Source: Kribbella sp. VKM Ac-2569 | GTDB taxonomy: Bacteria; Actinomycetota; Actinomycetes; Propionibacteriales; Kribbellaceae | Direction of reading: 5' to 3' | DNA length: 64,000 nucleotides | Assembly: GCF_004216905.1 (NCBI RefSeq) | Contig: NZ_SGXJ01000001.1 | Location: 558,001-622,000 of the forward strand | Part shown: piece after piece, positions 26,109 to 34,281 of the stretch | Layout: every line of letters starts with the position of its first letter | Numbering within the stretch: position 1 is the first letter of the stretch | Program-made: the position numbers and the translations under genes | The notes under the pieces: generated by a model | Seen by the model: the letters and a program-made list of their open reading frames with translations, nothing else | Told to the model about the DNA's origin: nothing | Database searches by the model: none

Positions 26109-27293
26109 ATGAGCCTGACGCCCGCCGAACAGAAGGTGCTGGACCGCATCGACGAGGACCTGCTGGTCCAGATCACGCAGGATCTCGTCCGGGCCCCTGG
26201 ACAGAACCCGCCCGGTGAGGAGGCCGCCACGGTGGCCGCCCTCACCGCGGCGGGTCGTCAGCTCGGGCTCGACGTCCGTACTTCTCCTGTCGAGCCCGGC
26301 CGGGACAACGTCTCGATCACGCTTGCCGGTGGCAACGATCCCGGCCTGCTGCTGCTCGGCCACACCGACGTCGTCCCGGTCGGCGACGGCTGGACGGTCG
26401 ACCCGTACGGCGGGCTCCTGCGCGACGGCCGGATCTACGGCCGCGGCGCATCCGACATGAAAGGCGGCCTCGCCGCATCGCTGGTAGCCCTCGCCTCCCT
26501 CCGCGGCGCCACGCTGAGCGGCCCCGTCGAACTGGCCGCGGTCGTCGACGAGGAAGAAACCGGCAAGGGCATCCGCGCCTACATCGCCGCCAACCAGCAC
26601 CCGGTCCGTCAGTACGCCGGATGTATCACCGCCGAGCCGACCGACCTGCAGACGATCGTCGCTGCGCGCGGTGACTCGTACCTCCAGGTCTCGGTCCACG
26701 GCCGCGCCTCGCACGCCGGCAACCCCGACGGCGGCGCGAACGCGATCTACGGCGCGGCAGCCGTCGTTGCCGAGATCGAACGCCTGCACAAGGAACTCGC
26801 GGCGACGCCCCATCCCCTTCTCGGCCCGGCCACCTGGAGCGTCGGCCAGATCAACGGCGGCACCGGCGGCTCGATCGTTCCCGCCGACTGCGTGATCGTC
26901 GCCGACCGCCGGCTGCTTCCCGGCGAGTCCCCTGCCGACGTACTCGCCGACCTCGATCGCCGCGTCGCCGCGCTGCATCTGGAGGATCGCGGGCTGACCG
27001 TCGAGCTCGCGATGCCGATGGAGATGCCCGCCTTCGAGACCCCCGAGGACGCCGACCTGATCCAGATCACCGAGGCCGCGCGCTTCGACGCCGGCGGTCC
27101 ACCGATGCCGCTCGCGGGCTGGACCGCTGCCTGCGACGGCGGGTACATCGCCCGAGATCTCGGCGTACCGGTCGTTGTCCTAGGCCCCGGCTCGGTCACC
27201 ACCCAGGCACATCGCGCAGACGAATCCGTCGCCGTCGCCGAGCTGGTCACGGCAGCACGCACGTACGCCCTCACCGCACTCCGACTCCTATGA
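26109..27293 (+). CDS. M20-family metallo-deacylase (ArgE/DapE type)
   Basis: 394 residues from ATG 26109, 17 nt after the allophanate hydrolase. Metal-site motifs: LLLGHTDVVPVGD, GRGASDMKGGLA, DEEETGKG, TAEPTD, and a dimerisation/lid block HGRASHAGNPDGGANAI. It cleaves N-acyl amino acids or dipeptides. It continues the riboswitch operon, which is unusual and suggests that the real substrate may be an N-acylated or guanidino compound. Overlaps the next gene by 4 nt. Confidence 0.86.
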   Translation: MSLTPAEQKVLDRIDEDLLVQITQDLVRAPGQNPPGEEAATVAALTAAGRQLGLDVRTSPVEPGRDNVSITLAGGNDPGLLLLGHTDVVPVGDGWTVDPYGGLLRDGRIYGRGASDMKGGLAASLVALASLRGATLSGPVELAAVVDEEETGKGIRAYIAANQHPVRQYAGCITAEPTDLQTIVAARGDSYLQVSVHGRASHAGNPDGGANAIYGAAAVVAEIERLHKELAATPHPLLGPATWSVGQINGGTGGSIVPADCVIVADRRLLPGESPADVLADLDRRVAALHLEDRGLTVELAMPMEMPAFETPEDADLIQITEAARFDAGGPPMPLAGWTAACDGGYIARDLGVPVVVLGPGSVTTQAHRADESVAVAELVTAARTYALTALRLL

Positions 27294-28453
27294 GCGGGCG
27301 CTTGGTTCTTCGCGACGGGTCGGTGTTTGATGTCGGGTCTGGCGTCGTGCATCGGGCGGACGTTGTGGTGGAAGGTGAGCGGATCGTCGAGGTCGGGATC
27401 GGGCTCGACGGTGACGACGCGATCGACTGTGACGGCGGGTTGCTGGTTCCGGGGTTCATCGACTGCCACACGCACCTGTGCATCGCGCACACGCGGCTCG
27501 ACCCGTTCGGGCTGCCGCGGTCGGTTCGCCCGCTGTCCGCCGTACCCGTGCTGCGAACCCTCCTGAGCCTCGGCGTCACGACGGTGCGCGACGCGTGGGG
27601 CGCGGATGCCGGGGTGCGGATGGCGGTCGAGAAGGGCTGGATCGACGGACCGCAGGTGCTGCTCAGCCTGCGGCAGGTCGGTACGACGGGTGGCATCGGC
27701 GACCTGTGGGCGCCGCGGACGGGGTCGCTCGACTTCTTCGAGGATCCTTCGCTGCCCGATCCGATCTTCAACGGCGCCGACGGGGCGCGGGCCGTCGTAC
27801 GGCGGATGGTCCGGGCCGGTGCTGACTGGATCAAGGTGACCGTCACCGGTTCGCTGGCGATCGGGAAGGGCCTTGCGGACCTCGAGCTGACCGAGGACGA
27901 GATGGCTGCGCTGGTCGACGAAGCGCAACGGCGGGGAGGCCGGCGGGTCATGGTGCACGCGCACGGGGCGCGGGCCGCGGAACTCGCCGCCCGCGCCGGT
28001 GCGGGGAGCATCGAGCACGGGACGTATCTCGACGAGGCCGCGGTGCACGCGATGGCCGAGCACGGGACCTGGTACGTGCCGACCCTCTCCGTCACCCAGT
28101 CGGAGCCGACCGCCACGCCGGAGGGCGCCGCCGAGGCCCACCTGGAATCCATGCGACTCGCCATCGCCGCGGGAGTGCGCATCGCGATGGGCACCGACAA
28201 CCCGGTCCGACCGCACACCGAGGTGCTGTGGGAGCTGAGACATCTCGCTGCCGCCGGGCTGGGTGACGTCGGCGCGCTGCGAGCCTCGACGATCGACGCG
28301 GCGAGGCTGCTGGGGCTCGCGGACGACCGCGGTGAGATCGCGGTGGGCAAGCGGGCGGACATGGTTCTCCTGGAGGGCGTCGACCTGGACTGCAGCTCAC
28401 TCGAGAGTCGGATCCAACGGGTGTTCCACAACGGAGCCGAAGTCGGGCGTTGA
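27290..28453 (+). CDS. Metal-dependent amidohydrolase (imidazolonepropionase/prolidase-like)
   Basis: 387 residues, ATGA overlap with the M20 gene. Amidohydrolase-superfamily signatures: VPGFIDCHTHLC, ADWIKVTVTG (bridging Lys), VMVHAHGARAA, GSIEHGTYLD and AMGTDNPVRPHTE. The set matches two-metal hydrolases acting on cyclic amides or peptides (Sgx9260/prolidase group). Part of the same transcript; possible roles are opening a cyclic ureide or cleaving an amide that feeds the operon. Confidence 0.85.
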   Translation: MSGRLVLRDGSVFDVGSGVVHRADVVVEGERIVEVGIGLDGDDAIDCDGGLLVPGFIDCHTHLCIAHTRLDPFGLPRSVRPLSAVPVLRTLLSLGVTTVRDAWGADAGVRMAVEKGWIDGPQVLLSLRQVGTTGGIGDLWAPRTGSLDFFEDPSLPDPIFNGADGARAVVRRMVRAGADWIKVTVTGSLAIGKGLADLELTEDEMAALVDEAQRRGGRRVMVHAHGARAAELAARAGAGSIEHGTYLDEAAVHAMAEHGTWYVPTLSVTQSEPTATPEGAAEAHLESMRLAIAAGVRIAMGTDNPVRPHTEVLWELRHLAAAGLGDVGALRASTIDAARLLGLADDRGEIAVGKRADMVLLEGVDLDCSSLESRIQRVFHNGAEVGR

Positions 28454-28454
28454 C

Positions 28455-28471
28455 TCTGACACGGTGTCAGA
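28455..28471. promoter_or_regulatory. 17-bp palindrome ahead of the amidase gene
   Basis: TCTGACACGGTGTCAGA: two perfect 8-base arms around a central G, in the 33-bp gap before the amidase ATG. The form fits a TetR- or GntR-type operator. The MerR gene two steps downstream is a possible but unproven partner; MerR sites are usually spaced differently. Confidence 0.5.
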
Positions 28472-28486
28472 CCATAGGACAGCCGC

Positions 28487-29785
28487 ATGTACACAGCAGG
28501 AGAGGTCGCGGAGCGGATCCGCACGGGTCAGGTCACGTCGCGTGAGGTGACGGAGGAACTCCTCGCGCGGATCGCAGACGACACGCAGGTCCATGCGGTG
28601 GTCGAGGTCCGGCGCGAGCACGCCTTGGCACAAGCAGACCGAGTCGACGCGCTCCTGGCCGAGCGGGGCGGTGTGGTCGGGCCGCTGCATGGGGTGCCGG
28701 TGACGGTCAAGGACTGTTTCAATGTCGCCGGGATGCGCACCACTTGGGGCAATCCGGCGTTCGCTGAGTACATCGCCGACCGGGACGCGGCTGTCGTGGA
28801 GCGGCTGCAGCGCGCCGGCGCGATCGTCGTCGGGAAGACCAACGTGCACGCGATGCTCGCCGACTTCGGCCAGACCGCGAACGAGATCTACGGACGCACC
28901 AACAACCCCGCCGACCTCGCCCGCACCCCCGGCGGATCGAGCGGTGGCGCAGCCGCAGCGCTTGCGGCCGACCTGACGTATCTGGAGTACGGCTCCGACC
29001 TCGTCGGCTCGATCCGACTCCCGGCGGCGTACTGCGGTGTCTACGGACTCAAGCCCACCAACGGCCTGGTCCCGATGCGCGGCTTCGAGATCCCCGGTAC
29101 GCCGTACCTCCCAACCGAACTGCCCGCATTGTCAACAATCGGACCACTAGCCCGCTCCGCCCCCGACCTCCGGACCGCCCTACGCGCGACCGCCGGCCCC
29201 GAAGCCCCGTACTCGTACAACCTCCGCCCACCCCGGCACGACCGCCTCCAGGACTACCGCGTCGGCGTGGTCACCGATCACCCCGCGGCGCCCGTCTCCA
29301 GCGAGGTCGGCGACGCGCTGTCCGACACGATCGACCGCCTGGCCCGCAGCGGCGCGAAGATTGTCAACAATTGGCCGGACGGGGTGGACGCGAACGAGCA
29401 GGCGGAGGAATTCGGCCGCCAGGTAGAGCTGTTCTTCGCGCTCCACGGCGACGAGGACAGCGACCTGACCGCCGCGGACGTGCGCGACCTCGACCAGCGC
29501 AGGATGCAGGCCCGCGCGACCTGGCAGCAGTACTTCGAGGACGTCGACGTCTTCCTGTGCCCGACGAGCTTCACCGTCGCGTTTCCGCACGGCTCGACGA
29601 CGATCGACGGGCAACCCTATGAAACACAGGTGTTCTGGATCGCGCACGCATCACTGACAGGTCATCCCGCGCTCAGCATGCCGATCGGCCACACACCAGC
29701 CGGGCTGCCGGTCGGCGCCCAGGTGATCGGTCCGTGGCATGAGGACGACACCGCGATCACGTTCGCAGAGCTCCTGGCTGGTTGA
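28487..29785 (+). CDS. Amidase-signature family hydrolase
   Basis: 432 residues, ATG 28487 with AGGA upstream. Catalytic triad motifs: TVKDCF (Lys), GGSSGGAAAAL (cis-Ser) and GSDLVGSIRLPA (nucleophile Ser). Similar in size to small-molecule amidases. It follows the guanidine operon genes after a short gap bearing a palindrome, so it may have its own control. The gene contains two sequences close to the GntR operator of the next island (29127-29140 and 29359-29372). Confidence 0.87.
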   Translation: MYTAGEVAERIRTGQVTSREVTEELLARIADDTQVHAVVEVRREHALAQADRVDALLAERGGVVGPLHGVPVTVKDCFNVAGMRTTWGNPAFAEYIADRDAAVVERLQRAGAIVVGKTNVHAMLADFGQTANEIYGRTNNPADLARTPGGSSGGAAAALAADLTYLEYGSDLVGSIRLPAAYCGVYGLKPTNGLVPMRGFEIPGTPYLPTELPALSTIGPLARSAPDLRTALRATAGPEAPYSYNLRPPRHDRLQDYRVGVVTDHPAAPVSSEVGDALSDTIDRLARSGAKIVNNWPDGVDANEQAEEFGRQVELFFALHGDEDSDLTAADVRDLDQRRMQARATWQQYFEDVDVFLCPTSFTVAFPHGSTTIDGQPYETQVFWIAHASLTGHPALSMPIGHTPAGLPVGAQVIGPWHEDDTAITFAELLAG

Positions 29786-29793
29786 CTGCCCTC

Positions 29794-30606
29794 ATGTTCG
29801 CAATCGGAGAGTTCGCCCGCCACGGCCGGGTGTCGATTCGGATGCTGCGGCACTACGACGCACTCGGCCTGCTGAGACCGGCGTACGTCGATCCCGTCAC
29901 GGGCTACCGCAGTTACACCGCCGGCCAGCTCGCTGACCTGAACCGGATCGTCGCGCTCAAGGACCTCGGCTTCTCCCTCGACCAAGTCGGCAAAATGATT
30001 GCAGACAATCTCGGCCCGGCCGAGCTGCGCACGATGCTCACGATGCGACGGGCACAACTGGAGACCATGCTCGCCGAGAGCTCCGCGCGGCTCACGCAGG
30101 TCGAGTCACGTCTGCGCGGTCTGGAAGCCGACATTCCGACTGTCGACATTGTGGTCAAGGAGCTGCCCGCCGTACGGCTCGTCGGCCTCACCGCCACGGC
30201 CGCGAGCTTCACGCCCGACGACATCACGCCCGTAGTGCACCCGCTGTGCGCGGAACTCGGCCGACGCTTGCCGGACGCCGACGTACGGCCCTCCGGTCGG
30301 CTGACCTGCCTGTATGCGCAGGAGTCCGAGGACGAGGTCGTCGTACGCGCGACGGTTCCGGCCGCGGTCGATGCCGGAGGCAACCTCAACGGACTGGAGG
30401 TGATCGACCTGCCCCTGACGCAGGCCGCGACGCTGGTACACCGCGGGCCGATCGACCAGGTACTGCCTTCCTGGCAGGCGTTGGCGCGGTGGCTCGACGA
30501 CAACGACCGACGCGCGGCCGAGCCGGCCCGCGAGCTCTACCTCGACACCCCGGACGACCCGGAGCACTGGGTCACCGAACTGCAGCAGCCGCTCACAACC
30601 GACTGA
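29794..30606 (+). CDS. MerR-family regulator with GyrI-like effector domain
   Basis: 270 residues from ATG 29794 (a TTG at 29782 is in frame, but the conserved start is MFAIGEFARHGRVS). Winged HTH SIRMLRHYDALGLLRP...GYRSYTAGQL, a coiled-coil dimerisation helix (about 75-115), then a GyrI-like small-molecule-binding domain (about 120-270). BmrR-like architecture, so it probably senses a hydrophobic or cationic ligand. Eight nt behind the amidase, same strand. Its 3' end overlaps the convergent DUF3830 gene by 14 nt. Confidence 0.88.
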   Translation: MFAIGEFARHGRVSIRMLRHYDALGLLRPAYVDPVTGYRSYTAGQLADLNRIVALKDLGFSLDQVGKMIADNLGPAELRTMLTMRRAQLETMLAESSARLTQVESRLRGLEADIPTVDIVVKELPAVRLVGLTATAASFTPDDITPVVHPLCAELGRRLPDADVRPSGRLTCLYAQESEDEVVVRATVPAAVDAGGNLNGLEVIDLPLTQAATLVHRGPIDQVLPSWQALARWLDDNDRRAAEPARELYLDTPDDPEHWVTELQQPLTTD

Positions 30607-31087
30607 ACGACAGCGTCTCTCCCCGAGCGCCGCCCATCCAAAGGTCCTGGCAAGCGGCGGCGAACTCGTCGAGGTTCTCGGCGATCGCGCCGAACACGTT
30701 GCCCGGGACCCAGCCCTGATCGCCGTTGATCAGCAGGTTGTTGCGGCCGTAGAACACAGCAAGGTCGACAATCGCACCAGTCGTCCCGGTGCCGGTCGTG
30801 TTCTCGTACCCGTACGCCGGATTCCCCAGATCGTCGGAGTCGAACGAGAACCAGCACAGATCCCCCGGGATCGGTGTGACAGTCGTGTTCTCCTTGCCGG
30901 GATCGGGCGCGAATCCGGGCAACAACGTGTAGATCTCGTTCCGCGCGTACTTGCCGTGGAACACCGGCGCCGACAGCGGCAGCGCGTCCCACACCGCCGC
31001 GCACGTCCGCGGCGCCACGTCATCGAGCAACTTCGCCACGCAGCTCACGCCGCGCTTGTCCAGGCTGACGGAGATGTGCTTGCTCAC
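30593..31087 (-). CDS. DUF3830 family protein
   Basis: 164 residues from GTG 31087, overlapping the upstream amidase stop by 4 nt (GTGA). Family features: HISVSLDKRGVSCVAKLLDD, APRTCAAVWDALP and HGKYARNEIYTLLP; the fold resembles cyclophilin-like beta-barrels. No biochemical role is established. Third gene of a tightly coupled dehydrogenase-amidase-DUF3830 operon, so a helper role in degrading the same amide substrate is likely. Confidence 0.8.
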   Translation of the reverse strand: MSKHISVSLDKRGVSCVAKLLDDVAPRTCAAVWDALPLSAPVFHGKYARNEIYTLLPGFAPDPGKENTTVTPIPGDLCWFSFDSDDLGNPAYGYENTTGTGTTGAIVDLAVFYGRNNLLINGDQGWVPGNVFGAIAENLDEFAAACQDLWMGGARGETLSFSRL

Positions 31088-32469
31088 TGAGCCTCCAAGG
31101 TCGGGGTACGCCGATGCCAGTCCGTGGCCGCCTGATACGCCTGGCCGACCCGCAGCGTCAGCGCGTCGGCATGCCGCGGCGCGACCACCTGCAGTCCCAC
31201 GGGCAGCCCGGCACGGGTGAAGCCGCACGGCACGCTCAGCGCGGGCTGCTGGGTGAGGTTGAACGGATACGTGTACGGCGTCCAGTCGGTCCAGTCCGGC
31301 GATGCCGAACCGTCCGGCACGTCCTGGCCGATCGGGAACGCCGTGATCGGCAACGTCGGCGTGACGAGTACGTCGTACCGCTCGTGGAAGCGGCCCATCA
31401 GCGTCCCGAGGTCCATCCGGATCGCGCTCGCGTCGAGGAAGTCCGACGCGGAGTACGCCGCGCCTAGCTCCGCGACCCGGCGCAGTCCCGGATCGACGCG
31501 GTCGTCGACCGTGTACGCCGAGAGCACCTTCGCGGCGCCGGACCACCACAGCACGTTGAACGCGTCGATCGGATCCGCGAACCCCGGATCCACCTCCGTC
31601 ACCTCGGCGCCCAGACTCTCGAGTACGCCGACCGCGGTCCGGACCAGCGCCTCGACCTCCGGATGATTGTCAACAAAACCAAGATCTACCGAGAACCCGA
31701 TCCGCAACCCGGCGACCCCGTCGTCGAGCCCGTCCAGGAACGACCGGCCCGGAGTCGGCATCGCCGACCAGTCCCGCGCGTCGAACCCGGTGACCACGTC
31801 GAGCAGCGCCGCCGCGTCTCGTACGGTCCGCGTCATCGGCCCCGCGTGCGACAGCGTCCCGAACGCGCTCGGCGGGAACAACGGGATCAGTCCGTACGTC
31901 GGTTTCAGCGCGACCGTACCGGTGAACGCGGCCGGGATCCGGACCGATCCGCCGCCGTCGGTGCCGAGCGACCACACGCCCATCCCGAGTCCGACCGCGG
32001 TCGCCGAACCGCCGCTCGATCCGCCCGACGTCTTCGACGGATCCCACGGGTTGCCCGTCGCGCCGTACGTGTGCGAGTCGGTGACGCCCTTCCAGGAGTA
32101 CTCCGGCGTCGTCGTCTTGCCGAGGAAGACGGCGCCGGTCTCACGCAGCCGCGCGACGGACGGCGCGTCCTCGTCCCACGGTCCGGCCGGGTCGATCATC
32201 GTGCTGCCGCGCATTGTCGGCCAGCCTTTTGTCCACAATGCGTCCTTGATGGACGTCGGGACGCCGTCGCCGGGTCCGAGTGGCGTGCCGGAGTGCCAGC
32301 GGGCTTCCGACTCCTTCGCCGCGGCGAGCGCACCCTCGGCGTCGACGAGCACGAACGCGTTGACCTGCTCGTCGTACCGCTCGATCGCGTCCAGCGCTTC
32401 CTGCGTCGCCTCGACCGGGGACAGCTCGCCGGTGCGGTAACCCTCGACCAGCTCGGATGCTTGTCTCAT
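31084..32469 (-). CDS. Amidase-signature hydrolase
   Basis: 461 residues, ATG 32469. Triad motifs: TSIKDALW (Lys), TSGGSSGGSATA (cis-Ser) and GTDGGGSVRIPA (nucleophile Ser). Middle gene of a three-gene minus-strand operon with 4-nt overlaps on both sides. The C-terminal YPFNLTQQPALSVPCGFT is typical of amidases acting on small carboxamides. The gene contains GATTGTCAACAAAA (31665-31678), identical to the sequence in the transporter leader at 45422-45435. Confidence 0.87.
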   Translation of the reverse strand: MRQASELVEGYRTGELSPVEATQEALDAIERYDEQVNAFVLVDAEGALAAAKESEARWHSGTPLGPGDGVPTSIKDALWTKGWPTMRGSTMIDPAGPWDEDAPSVARLRETGAVFLGKTTTPEYSWKGVTDSHTYGATGNPWDPSKTSGGSSGGSATAVGLGMGVWSLGTDGGGSVRIPAAFTGTVALKPTYGLIPLFPPSAFGTLSHAGPMTRTVRDAAALLDVVTGFDARDWSAMPTPGRSFLDGLDDGVAGLRIGFSVDLGFVDNHPEVEALVRTAVGVLESLGAEVTEVDPGFADPIDAFNVLWWSGAAKVLSAYTVDDRVDPGLRRVAELGAAYSASDFLDASAIRMDLGTLMGRFHERYDVLVTPTLPITAFPIGQDVPDGSASPDWTDWTPYTYPFNLTQQPALSVPCGFTRAGLPVGLQVVAPRHADALTLRVGQAYQAATDWHRRTPTLEAQ

Positions 32470-33458
32470 CGATCTCCTGTCGGAATGTAGCCAAGCTTCT
32501 TGTCGACAATGTTCAGCAGCGGTTCGCCGGCCAGCCAGCGCCGGACGTTGGCCGCGAACTGGTCCGCGAGGGTGTCGCGCCAGCCGACTACGTCACCGGA
32601 CATGTGCGCGGTGACAGTCACGTTCGGCGCGTGCCAGAGCGGATGGTCCGGTGGCAGCGGCTCGGTGTCGAAGACGTCGAGGGTGGCTGCGATCCGTCCG
32701 TCGCGGACCGCGGTGAGCAGTGCGGTTTCGTCGACAATCGGACCGCGGGCAACGTTGACAAGGTGCGCGCCGGGCCGCATCGCGGCGAGGACCGCCGCGT
32801 CGACGAGCCCGCGGGTCGCGGCGGTCAACGGTGCGGCGATCACGACGTGGTCAGCCCATCCGACCTCGGCCGGAAGATTGCTGCTGGCAACAATCTCGCC
32901 GAAGTCCGGGTCGTCCCCTCGCGCGACCCGGCCGGCGCCCCGCACCTCCAACCCGGCGGCGCGGAGCAGCCGGGCAGTCTCTCTTCCGATCGCACCGGTC
33001 CCGACGACCAGTGCCCTCGCGCCCAGCACGCTCCGGGTCTCGCGGTGCTGCCAGCGACGGCCGCGCTGCAGATCGAAGCTGCGCAGGCTGTCCTTGGCGT
33101 TCGCGATCACCGCGCCGAGCACGTACTCGGCGATCGGCCGGTCAAACACACCGTGCGCGTTCGTGACCACGACCGCGGAGTCCCGCAGTTCGTCGAAGAG
33201 CAGCGTGTCGACACCGGCAGCGGTCACATGGATCCACTCGAGTGCCTCGGCGTCCGCCCAGACGTCCCGGACCGCCGTCGAGAAGAAGTCCCAGAGCATC
33301 AGGGCTCGCGCACCCCGGACCGCTTCGCCCAGGCCGTCCGCGGCGCAGTACCGGAAGTCGACCGGCAGCCCTTCGAGGCCAGGCGGACGGTCGGTCGAGC
33401 GCTCGCAGAGCACCGCGATCACAGGTCGCTCGGCGCTTGCTGGCGGGGAGGCTGGCAC
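32466..33458 (-). CDS. D-2-hydroxyacid dehydrogenase
   Basis: 330 residues from GTG 33458. NAD-binding block ALVVGTGAIGRETARLLRAAG; catalytic Arg in LVNVARGPIVDE; Glu in DVFDTEPLPPDHPLW; and a His in VTVTAHMSG, where GNAHP-type members have HxxG. It interconverts a 2-oxoacid and a D-2-hydroxyacid. First gene of the dehydrogenase-amidase-DUF3830 operon, divergent from a racemase-like gene with a palindromic operator between them. Confidence 0.86.
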   Translation of the reverse strand: MPASPPASAERPVIAVLCERSTDRPPGLEGLPVDFRYCAADGLGEAVRGARALMLWDFFSTAVRDVWADAEALEWIHVTAAGVDTLLFDELRDSAVVVTNAHGVFDRPIAEYVLGAVIANAKDSLRSFDLQRGRRWQHRETRSVLGARALVVGTGAIGRETARLLRAAGLEVRGAGRVARGDDPDFGEIVASSNLPAEVGWADHVVIAAPLTAATRGLVDAAVLAAMRPGAHLVNVARGPIVDETALLTAVRDGRIAATLDVFDTEPLPPDHPLWHAPNVTVTAHMSGDVVGWRDTLADQFAANVRRWLAGEPLLNIVDKKLGYIPTGDR

Positions 33459-33486
33459 GTCATCGAGGCTAGGAACTCGCTAGTAG

Positions 33487-33500
33487 GATTGTCAACAATC
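33487..33500. promoter_or_regulatory. Operator 1 (GntR-type palindrome), divergent dehydrogenase/racemase promoter
   Basis: GATTGTCAACAATC: 6-base arms GATTGT/ACAATC around CA, in the 67-bp gap between two divergent genes. It fits the FadR-type GntR pattern TNGTNNNACNA loosely and matches the operators at 39543, 42497 and 45422. Confidence 0.7.
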
Positions 33501-33525
33501 TCCTGATGGCCGCACACTGACTCGC

Positions 33526-34281
33526 ATGAGCACGCGTCCCTCCACCCATCCGCTGCCGGCGGCGGTGCCTCCACTGCTGCAGACGGGTATCGGTGTCGTC
33601 GCGCCGTACGACTTCGCGCTCGACCGCGAGCTGTGGCGCTGGGTGCCCGACGACGTCACGCTGCACGTCACGCGGACGCCGTACGCACCGATGGCCGCCA
33701 CCGTCGAGATGGCGGTACATATCTCGGATCCGGAGCTGATCGCGCGGACGACGTACGACGTGCTCGCGGTGGCCCCGCTCGCGGTCGCCTACGCCTGCAC
33801 GTTCGGCAGTTTTGTCGGCGGACTGACCGGCGAGCTGGCGCTCGTGGACGCGATGGTCGGCGCCGGAGCGCCGGCCGCGGTCACCACGAGCGGTGCGTTG
33901 CTGCTGGCGCTGCGCCGGCTCGGAGTCAACCGGATCGCGACAGTCACGCCGTACACGAACGACCTGACCGCAGGGCTGACTGCATTCCTCGCCCAGGCCG
34001 GGATCGAGGTGGTCGCGACCGCCGGGCTCGGCCTGATCGCGCAGATCTGGGCCGTCCCCTACGAGACGACCGTGGAGCTGGTTCGCAGCGTCGACAGCGA
34101 CCTGGTCGAGGCGATCTTCATCAGCTGCACGAACCTTCCGACGTACGACGTGATCGCCGGGCTGGAGGCCACGCTCGGCAAGCCGGTGCTGACCGCGAAC
34201 CAGGTCACGATGTGGTCGGTGCTCGAACTCGCCGGGCATACCGGGATCGGTCCGGGACAGCGATTGCTGAGCCTCCCATGA
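33526..34281 (+). CDS. Asp/Glu racemase-like protein (maleate isomerase / EutA type)
   Basis: 251 residues. Two cysteines at the canonical catalytic positions: Cys91 (AYACTFGSFVGG) and Cys201 (FISCTNLPTYDV); GKPVLTANQVTMW follows. The family includes maleate cis-trans isomerase, arylmalonate decarboxylase and the ectoine-utilisation protein EutA. First gene of a three-gene plus-strand operon with a DoeA-like hydrolase and an aminotransferase, which favours the EutA-like reading. Stop overlaps the next start (ATGA). Confidence 0.8.
   Translation: MSTRPSTHPLPAAVPPLLQTGIGVVAPYDFALDRELWRWVPDDVTLHVTRTPYAPMAATVEMAVHISDPELIARTTYDVLAVAPLAVAYACTFGSFVGGLTGELALVDAMVGAGAPAAVTTSGALLLALRRLGVNRIATVTPYTNDLTAGLTAFLAQAGIEVVATAGLGLIAQIWAVPYETTVELVRSVDSDLVEAIFISCTNLPTYDVIAGLEATLGKPVLTANQVTMWSVLELAGHTGIGPGQRLLSLP

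Noticed and set aside
32229..32240. TTTTGTCCACAATG resembling a DnaA box, with other TTGTC-type sites, as a replication origin
   Set aside because: Only one exact DnaA-like match, inside a coding gene; no dnaA/dnaN and no box cluster.
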